A DNA stretch of 12,171 nucleotides from CAYXOX01 sp964466745 (GTDB taxonomy: Bacteria; Pseudomonadota; Alphaproteobacteria; Rhodobacterales; Rhodobacteraceae). The position numbers and the translations under genes are program-made. The stretch covers positions 1 through 12,171 of the forward strand of contig CAYXOX010000091.1 of NCBI GenBank assembly GCA_964466745.1. The letters run 5' to 3'. The notes below the pieces were generated by a model. It saw only the letters and a list, made by a program, of their open reading frames with translations, did no database searches and was not told the origin of the DNA. This document shows, piece after piece, positions 1-4,936 of the stretch. Each line of letters begins with the position of its first letter. Position 1 is the stretch's first letter.

Positions 1-762
1 CGGCGGGGGGGCCGGGTCGCGGTCGTCGTTGTCCTGCAGGATCGGGATCGGGCGGTCTTCCCGCGGGCAGGCCCAGGTCGGTGCACGGAAATCGCTGCGC
101 AGGGGCTGCTGGTCGATCACGTAGGGGAAGACGGCGGCGATGAACTCCGCAACCTCGCTGCGCGTCGGCGGCTGGGTGATGGCGCCCTCGTCGGTGGCGG
201 AGGTCACGTTGCACGCGCCGGTCATGTCGGCGCACCGCTGGGTATCGTCGTCCGGCACGGCGCACAGCAACACGCGCCCGTCGTAAAGCGCAACACTCAG
301 GCCCCTGCCGAATTGATCGGTCACGCCTTCCTCGAGGATCGTCCAGTCGAACACCGTGCCGCGCACGCCGATGGTGCCGGTGGGGGTGGTGATCGAGAAG
401 GCTTCGTTCGGGCTGTTGCCCGACAGGAAGCGGAACGTCCCGGCAGCGGTGGACACCGCGAAGCGGCTCGCCAGCGTCGGCGAGGCCAGCAGCACATCGT
501 CCACCGAAAGCTGCGAGCCCGGCCCGACGACGATGCGGGTTTCGTCGTCGAAGAGCAGCTGGGCGAGCCCCGTTGCTCCGGTGGTGATCCGGTCGCCCAC
601 CGATATGCGGGCGCCGGCAGCCAATTCGCCACGCCCCACGAGGGTGGCCTGCTGGTTCACGGCAACAGCCGTGCCGACTTCCTGTGCCGATGCGGCGGAG
701 CCAGCGAGGATCGCGAGGGCGGATACCGCCGATCGAAACGAGAAACGATTTGAGGTGTACAT
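1..762 (-). CDS. Secreted FecR-domain protein, copy 1 (partial, C-terminus outside the window)
   Basis: 254 codons are visible and the frame is open through the left edge. The protein starts with a signal peptide (about residues 1-26, ending ASA before QE), so it should be exported to the periplasm or beyond. A FecR-like beta domain follows (about 28-165), with the motifs GDRITTG (57-63), FDDETRIVVGPGS (71-83) and TPTGTIGVRGT (126-136). A cysteine-containing extension follows: C167, C177, C184 and C232, the last in TWACP. The visible end (from about 234) turns acidic and proline-rich, as in its paralogue at 926-2260, so a low-complexity tail probably continues outside the window. ATG at 762 was chosen because an in-frame stop lies only nine codons upstream; no strong ribosome binding site is visible. 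Unlike FecR of the FecIR systems, there is no cytoplasmic anti-sigma N-terminus and no sigma gene nearby. Family call is solid; function is unknown. Confidence 0.85.
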   Translation of the reverse strand, partial: MYTSNRFSFRSAVSALAILAGSAASAQEVGTAVAVNQQATLVGRGELAAGARISVGDRITTGATGLAQLLFDDETRIVVGPGSQLSVDDVLLASPTLASRFAVSTAAGTFRFLSGNSPNEAFSITTPTGTIGVRGTVFDWTILEEGVTDQFGRGLSVALYDGRVLLCAVPDDDTQRCADMTGACNVTSATDEGAITQPPTRSEVAEFIAAVFPYVIDQQPLRSDFRAPTWACPREDRPIPILQDNDDRDPAPPP

Positions 763-872
763 GGAGCGTGCTCGATTTGCGTCGCACTCTTACCCCAGGG
801 GGACCGGCGACAATCCGCTCAACAGTAGCCGCGAAATCGGGCAAAAACATGGCCAAAAGTGTAAAAGCAAAA

Positions 873-897
873 CGGGCGCCCAAAATTTGGGCGCCCG
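873..897 (-). terminator. Rho-independent terminator between the two FecR genes
   Basis: A 9-bp all-GC stem, CGGGCGCCC paired with GGGCGCCCG, encloses the loop AAAATTT; the inner A/T bases extend the pairing. On the minus strand the stem is followed by GTTTTGCTTTT, a T-rich tract. It lies 28 nt past the stop codon of the FecR gene at 926-2260. On the plus strand the stem is followed by the weaker GCATTTTCGTTT, so it could work in both directions, but no plus-strand gene ends here. It implies that the downstream FecR copy needs its own promoter or readthrough. Confidence 0.8.
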
Positions 898-925
898 CAT
901 TTTCGTTTGATGCAAATTGTTGCCG

Positions 926-2260
926 TTAGTTCCCGTTGTTGCCGTTATTCCCGTTGTTCCCGTTGTTGCCGTTGTTGCCGTTGTTGCCGCCGCTGGGTTC
1001 CTCACCCTGCTCGCCGTCGAACGGGCTGCCGCCAACACACTTGTCATTGCCGGGGTTCTGGCCGTCGCAGCTGTCGTCGTCATCCCCGCCGTTATTTCCG
1101 TTATTGCCGTTGTTTCCGTTGTTTCCGTTGTTCCCGTTGTTGCCGCCGCTGGGCTCTTCACCCTGCTCTCCGTCAAACGGGCTGCCGCCAACGCATTTGT
1201 CATTTCCGGGGTTCTGGCCGTCGCAATCACCCGGCGGGTCCTGCGGATCCTGCGGGTCTTCGGGATCCTGAGGATCCTGGGGGTCCTGAGGATCTTGCGG
1301 GTCCTGCGGATCCTGAGGGTCCTGCGGATCCTGGGGGTCTTGCGGATCCTGAGGATCCTGCGGGTCCTGAGGATCTTGCGGATCCTGCGGGTCTTGCGGG
1401 TCCTGCGGGTCCTGCGGGTCCTGTGGATCCTGCGGGTCTTGAGGATCCTGCGGGTCTTGAGGATCCTGGGTGTCCTGCGGATCCTGAGGCTCCTGCGGGA
1501 CTTGCCGCTCCCCCCGATCATCGCCACCACGCTCCGAGTTGCGGCGAACTACGTCCGGCGTCGTTCCCTCACCGTCGGACGGGCACGCCCAGACCGGCGC
1601 GCGAAAATCGAACCGCAGAGTTTCCTGGTTCAGAACATACGGGAACTCCGCCTGCAGCCGATTGATGACTTCGCGCCGAGTGCCGGGCTGGTCGATCTGG
1701 CGTTGCGGGGTCGCCGCGGTCAGGTTGCACGCACCGCGCATCAGGGCGCAGCGTTGCTGACCGCTCTCGGCAACGGCACACAGAAGAACCGGCCCCCCCT
1801 CCAGCAGAACAACGCTGGTGCCGTGCAGCTGGTTCACAGTCCAGTCGTAGGTGGTGCCGCGAATGCCGATGGTCGCGGTCGGCGTCGTCACGCTGTAGGC
1901 GTCACGCGGGCTGTCGCCCGTGATGAAACGGAAGGTCCCCGCCGCCGCGTTCACGGCGAAGCGGCTGGCCCGGCCCGGCGTCGCGAAGGATACGTCGGAC
2001 ACCGTGAAGGTCGACCCCGGGCCAACAACGATGCGCGTTTCGTCGTCGAACACGATCTGGACGTTGCCCGAGCCCGTGGTGCGAATGACATCGCCATTCG
2101 CAAGGCGCTGCCCTTCACTGATCTCGACCGTTCGTCCGCCGCTCTGCACGGTCGCACCGGGTGACCATCGGACAACCGTGCCGACGTCCTGGGCAGAGGC
2201 CAGGGAAGGAAGGGAAAGGAGGAAACCGCTTAACAGGACAACCGCAAGACGAATAGTCAT
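926..2260 (-). CDS. Secreted FecR-domain protein, copy 2, with Pro-Gln-Asp and Gly-Asn-Asn repeat tail
   Basis: 444 residues. A signal peptide (1-23, ending ASA before QD) predicts export. The FecR-like domain (about 25-160) carries GDVIRTTG, FDDETRIVVGPGS (71-83) and TPTATIGIRGT (126-136). A four-cysteine extension follows (C161, C171, C178, C226 in VWACP), matching the neighbouring paralogue. Residues 255-342 are about 29 tandem Pro-Gln-Asp tripeptides with a few E or T substitutions. Residues 346-444 are two near-identical cassettes, each with a CX9C loop (C346/C356 and C398/C408) and six Asn-Asn-Gly units. There is no transmembrane helix other than the signal peptide and no recognised anchor. 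The start is supported by AGGTGG four bases upstream of the ATG. The upstream gene on the same strand is a CHASE2 adenylate cyclase, 167 bp away; the terminator at 873-897 ends the unit. The FecR family call is firm. A role as periplasmic or surface partner of the cyclase is inference. Confidence 0.87.
   Translation of the reverse strand: MTIRLAVVLLSGFLLSLPSLASAQDVGTVVRWSPGATVQSGGRTVEISEGQRLANGDVIRTTGSGNVQIVFDDETRIVVGPGSTFTVSDVSFATPGRASRFAVNAAAGTFRFITGDSPRDAYSVTTPTATIGIRGTTYDWTVNQLHGTSVVLLEGGPVLLCAVAESGQQRCALMRGACNLTAATPQRQIDQPGTRREVINRLQAEFPYVLNQETLRFDFRAPVWACPSDGEGTTPDVVRRNSERGGDDRGERQVPQEPQDPQDTQDPQDPQDPQDPQDPQDPQDPQDPQDPQDPQDPQDPQDPQDPQDPQDPQDPQDPQDPQDPQDPQDPQDPEDPQDPQDPPGDCDGQNPGNDKCVGGSPFDGEQGEEPSGGNNGNNGNNGNNGNNGNNGGDDDDSCDGQNPGNDKCVGGSPFDGEQGEEPSGGNNGNNGNNGNNGNNGNNGN
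932..1225 (-). repeat. Two 138-bp direct repeats encoding Cys-loop plus (Asn-Asn-Gly)6 cassettes
   Basis: The copies lie at 1088-1225 and 932-1069, a period of 156 bp, separated by codons for a short GDDDDS linker. The encoded cassettes are identical: CDGQNPGNDKC, then VGGSPFDGEQGEEPSGG, then six NNG units. At the DNA level the non-repetitive part differs only at synonymous third positions, so this is an internal duplication under purifying selection or recent gene conversion. Confidence 0.9.
1235..1498 (-). repeat. 9-bp tandem repeat coding for (Pro-Gln-Asp)n
   Basis: About 29 copies of a 9-bp unit (cctgcggat/cctgcgggt and synonymous variants) lie inside the FecR gene and encode residues 255-342. 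Copies vary at wobble positions (ggatcc, gggtcc, ggatct), while the tripeptide is almost invariant apart from one DPE, one DTQ and one EPQ. Gain or loss of whole units keeps the frame, so slippage would change tail length rather than switch the gene off. Confidence 0.92.
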
Positions 2261-2290
2261 GGCACCACCTGTCGGTTAAAATATTCAGGA

Positions 2291-2304
2291 ATTAATACGT
2301 TAAT
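2291..2304. promoter_or_regulatory. Short inverted repeat in the FecR leader
   Basis: ATTAATACGTTAAT has 5-bp arms, ATTAA and TTAAT, around TACG. It lies 31 nt upstream of the FecR start codon, in the AT-rich island. It may be an operator half of a larger site or chance symmetry in AT-rich DNA. Confidence 0.3.
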
Positions 2305-2310
2305 CGAAAT

Positions 2311-2326
2311 ATTGTTTGAAAACAAT
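2311..2326. promoter_or_regulatory. Perfect inverted repeat, possible operator
   Basis: ATTGTTT-GA-AAACAAT has perfect 7-bp arms with a 2-nt centre. It lies 51 nt upstream of the FecR ATG and would overlap the transcription start if the promoter proposed at 2325-2360 is used. No T-tract follows, so it looks more like a dimeric repressor site than a terminator. The cognate regulator is not recognisable from the motif. Confidence 0.45.
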
Positions 2327-2360
2327 TATTAGTAAATTTGGCTACAGAAGATGCTACAGA
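2325..2360 (-). promoter_or_regulatory. Candidate activator-dependent promoter of the FecR gene
   Basis: On the minus strand there are two direct repeats of TCTGTAGC (2353-2360 and 2341-2348, period 12), then 10 nt, then AATAAT (2325-2330, five of six matches to TATAAT). Direct repeats about 10 nt upstream of a -10 box, with no good -35, is the layout used by PhoB/OmpR-type response regulators, although PhoB half-sites usually have an 11-bp period. A competing -35-like TTGACA on the same strand (2370-2375) has only a poor -10 at 2348-2353. Layout is seen; use as a promoter is inferred. Confidence 0.4.
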
Positions 2361-2427
2361 TTGATTGGCTGTCAACTTTTGGACAAGATCTTGACACATT
2401 CTCGCCTCAGGGTTGCAAGGGACGCGC

Positions 2428-4620
2428 CTAGCTCGCTGGAATCACTCCAGGGCGCTCGTCCTCGCCGGCGGTCGAGACGGAGGCCTCCAAACCGAAGTCC
2501 GCCGCGCGCCCGCGCAGGTTCCCGTAGAACCACGCGAGGTCCAGCCCGGCTTCCGCAGCGATGCGCTCGCAGGCCGCGATCGCGTCTTCCGCACCATCCG
2601 GCCCGGTAGCCACCAGGCTCTCGACGGCCTTGGCATGGGCCGCTGCAAGCCGGCGAAAGCCGTCGCTGGCTGCGCAGGCTTCGTCGCCAACCAGCGCAAA
2701 GACCTCGGTCCGGCTGGACTTTCCCTTCAGGTCGAGCGCGCCCGCCGGCAGCAGCGCGAACCCCGGCATCTGCGCAGCCGTCTCGGCGGTGACAGTTATG
2801 TCGTGCCCGACCTTCCGGCAGGCCGCCTCCACCCGGGCGGCCACGTTCACCGTGTCCCCGATGGCCGAGTAGTTGAAACGCACCCGCGAGCCGATGTTGC
2901 CCACGCAGGCCGGGCCGGTCGAGAGGCCGATGGCCGCCGCGATGGGCGCTCGGCCGGACCGGGCATTGAAACGCTCCAGCGCTCCGCGCAGTCCGAGCGC
3001 CGCGAGCCCGGCTCGCCGGGCGTGGTCTTCGGCCGGAAGCGGCGCGTTCCAGAACGCCATGATCGCATCGCCGATGAACTTGTCGATCGTGCCCGACTGA
3101 TCGAGGATCTCGGCCCCGAGATCTGTGAAGAGATCGTTCAGGACCGAAACGAGATCCGACGCTTCCAACCCTTCGGCAAGATTTGTGAAGTTGCGGATAT
3201 CGAGGAACATGATCGTCACTTCCCGCATCTCGCCGCCGAGTTTCAGGTCGTGCCCGCGGCTTTCGATCTCGTGCAGGATGTCGGGCGCGACGTAGTGCGA
3301 GAAGGAGCGCCGGATGAGGCGCTTTTCCCGATCGGCCACGACATACTGGAAACCGGCCATGATCGCGAAGGCCACGAAGCCGCCCACCAGCGGGTAGGTG
3401 GCGTCGACGAGCACCCCGTGGGCGACGAAGGCGTACCAGCTCGCGCCCAGCGCGACAGCCGCGCCCGCGGCACCTGCGACGAACGAGAGAACCGGCCCGA
3501 GCCAGGGCATCAGCGCGAGAACCGCGAGCCCGAGCACGGCGAGCGCGATCACCTCCATGCCCTCCACCGCGTCGTTGCGCAGCAGGTATTCGCCCAGCAG
3601 GATCTGCTCGAGGATCTGCGCGTGGATCGAAACGCCGGGCACGTTCTCGCCGAGTGCGGTGGTGCGGATGTCCAGCAGCCCCGCCGCCGAAGTGCCCACC
3701 AGCACGAGGTTGCCCTCCAGCGCGGCGCGCACCTGCGGATCCTCGCCCTCGGCCAGCACCGCGGCGGCGCCGACGTAGAGATCGGGATGATCGCGCCGGT
3801 AGCGCACCCAGAGCTGGCCGTCGTCCTGGGTGAGAACCTCGAACTGCCCGACCCGGACCGATGCCACGAAGCCCTCGATGTCCGGCGAGCCCGAGAGCAG
3901 CAGCGTGTCCACGCCGAGCGCATGGCGCAGAACCTCGATGGCGAGGCTCGGCAGGGGCCCGTCGGGCGTGTTCCAGATCATCGGAACCTGCCGGACGAGC
4001 CCCGCAACGCCGCCCGGCGAGACGTTGATCGAACCGAAGCCCGTGGCAGCCTGCGCGAGCTGCGGGACCACCGGGGTGGTCGCCTCGATCGAGAGCAGGC
4101 CAAGGCCCGGGGAGGCGCCGATCTCCACGAACCCCACCTGCGGCCGGACGACGCCGCGCTCGCCGCTGCGCGCCAGCGCGGTTCCGAGAACCACGGTGCG
4201 CCCTTCCATGGAGCGGGCAAAGCGGGCGTCGTTGTCGAGTCTCGCCCTGTCGGAAGACGATATGCCCGAGGGCAGCAGGGTTCGCAGCGCGGGGCTGTCG
4301 AGGATCTTTGCCGGCGACAGCCGGTCCGGCTCGGAAAACAGGACGTCGTAGGCGATCACCGCCGCACCGTAGCCCGCGATGCGGTCGGTCAGCTCGGCCA
4401 TGCGGTCCCGCGGCCAGGGCCACTGGCCCACGGCTGCGAGCGCCTCGTCGTTGATGTCGACCACCCGTACGGGAAGCGGCCGGTATTCGCGCGGCGAAAC
4501 CCGCTGCAGGAGGTCGAAATATGCGTTCCGCAGGGATTGGACCGGGAACGGGTCTGCCACGCGGAGCGTGACCAGCGCGGCGATCACCGCGACCCCAAGA
4601 AGAAAGAAGACCCGCGTCAT
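2428..4620 (-). CDS. CHASE2-domain membrane adenylate cyclase (class III)
   Basis: 730 residues. A first transmembrane segment (about 4-22) is followed by a periplasmic CHASE2 sensor domain (about 25-350; RVVDINDEAL and GQWPWPRDRMAEL are typical), three more membrane helices (about 355-373, 377-400, 404-428) and a cytoplasmic class III cyclase domain (about 455-645). Catalytic residues are present: metal-binding D474 in FLDIRNFT and D518 in DKFIGDAIMAFW, substrate-selecting K514 and S585 (NYSAIGDTVN), and transition-state N592 and R596. K with S/T rather than E with C indicates ATP, so the product should be cAMP. The C-terminal 85 residues are alanine-rich and unassigned. The ATG at 4620 was chosen over a 38-residue extension because GAGGTG lies 8 nt upstream (4629-4634) and the signal-anchor begins at once. 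The next gene on the strand is a FecR-domain secreted protein. Cyclase identity is firm; the periplasmic signal is unknown. Confidence 0.93.
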   Translation of the reverse strand: MTRVFFLLGVAVIAALVTLRVADPFPVQSLRNAYFDLLQRVSPREYRPLPVRVVDINDEALAAVGQWPWPRDRMAELTDRIAGYGAAVIAYDVLFSEPDRLSPAKILDSPALRTLLPSGISSSDRARLDNDARFARSMEGRTVVLGTALARSGERGVVRPQVGFVEIGASPGLGLLSIEATTPVVPQLAQAATGFGSINVSPGGVAGLVRQVPMIWNTPDGPLPSLAIEVLRHALGVDTLLLSGSPDIEGFVASVRVGQFEVLTQDDGQLWVRYRRDHPDLYVGAAAVLAEGEDPQVRAALEGNLVLVGTSAAGLLDIRTTALGENVPGVSIHAQILEQILLGEYLLRNDAVEGMEVIALAVLGLAVLALMPWLGPVLSFVAGAAGAAVALGASWYAFVAHGVLVDATYPLVGGFVAFAIMAGFQYVVADREKRLIRRSFSHYVAPDILHEIESRGHDLKLGGEMREVTIMFLDIRNFTNLAEGLEASDLVSVLNDLFTDLGAEILDQSGTIDKFIGDAIMAFWNAPLPAEDHARRAGLAALGLRGALERFNARSGRAPIAAAIGLSTGPACVGNIGSRVRFNYSAIGDTVNVAARVEAACRKVGHDITVTAETAAQMPGFALLPAGALDLKGKSSRTEVFALVGDEACAASDGFRRLAAAHAKAVESLVATGPDGAEDAIAACERIAAEAGLDLAWFYGNLRGRAADFGLEASVSTAGEDERPGVIPAS

Positions 4621-4848
4621 TCGGCCCGCACCTCGGGCGTGCCGCCCGCCTGCGCACGGCGAAGGCACATGCCATGGCAGAATGAAGGCGCGGCGGGCAG
4701 GCTGTGGGGCACGGCTCTTGGCTCCTGTCGGCATGTGCCAGACTGTTCATGAAGCGGGGCCGTTTTGCAAACCGCCGGAGCGGCCGGGGATGCGCGCCCG
4801 GCGCCCGGGCGGCGCCAGCCAGGGCCCGAATGGTGGGCGCTTGCCTCC

Positions 4849-4862
4849 TTGACCAATATCAA
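4849..4862. promoter_or_regulatory. FNR/FnrL-type box upstream of ppsA
   Basis: TTGAC-CAAT-ATCAA matches the FNR/FnrL consensus TTGAT-N4-ATCAA at 9 of 10 fixed positions, and the symmetry extends outward by CC/GG (4847-4864). Its centre (4855.5) lies about 81 nt upstream of the ppsA ATG. If it acts as a class II activator site (centre -41.5), transcription would start near 4897; a weak -10-like GATACC is at 4887-4892. The sequence match is direct; regulation by oxygen is inferred from the FNR family. Confidence 0.65.
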
Positions 4863-4922
4863 GGCCCGCTCCGCGCCGATGGGCAAGATACCTGCAACCC
4901 CGGCGACCCCGCCCATTGCTAC

Positions 4923-4928
4923 AGGAGG
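4923..4928 (+). promoter_or_regulatory. Strong ribosome binding site of ppsA
   Basis: A full AGGAGG lies 8 nt before ATG 4937. It fixes the start there rather than at the in-frame ATG at 4916, which lies upstream of the site. Confidence 0.85.
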
Positions 4929-4936
4929 AAAACGCG

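Larger units (their letters stand above)
4621..4936. other. Divergent intergenic region between the cyclase gene and ppsA
   Basis: 316 bp with no convincing gene. It holds the cyclase ribosome binding site (4629-4634), the FNR-type palindrome at 4849-4862, a possible -10 element near 4887-4892 and the ppsA ribosome binding site (4923-4928). No clear promoter for the cyclase was found. Confidence 0.6.

Noticed and set aside
1235..1498. Possible CRISPR-like array
   Set aside because: The period is 9 bp with no unique spacers, and it codes in frame for a tripeptide repeat.
917..2164. 415-codon plus-strand frame opposite the FecR gene, rich in hydrophobic Leu/Val/Ile repeats
   Set aside because: It is the antisense reading of the Pro-Gln-Asp and Asn-Asn-Gly repeats. 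The minus-strand product has a signal peptide, a FecR domain, a ribosome binding site and a terminator; the plus-strand frame has none of these.
2363..2375. FNR-like pairing of TTGA and TCAA in the AT-rich island
   Set aside because: The spacing between half-sites is one base too long for the TTGA-N6-TCAA geometry of FNR-family sites.
4621..4734. 38-residue N-terminal extension of the cyclase
   Set aside because: The extension is Arg/Pro-rich and would bury the signal-anchor; a good ribosome binding site lies 8 nt before the ATG at 4620.
2372..4750. Long alternative frames on both strands across the cyclase gene
   Set aside because: They are Arg/Ala/Pro/Gly-rich shadow frames of GC-rich DNA without domain similarity, whereas the 2428-4620 frame has CHASE2 and all cyclase catalytic residues.
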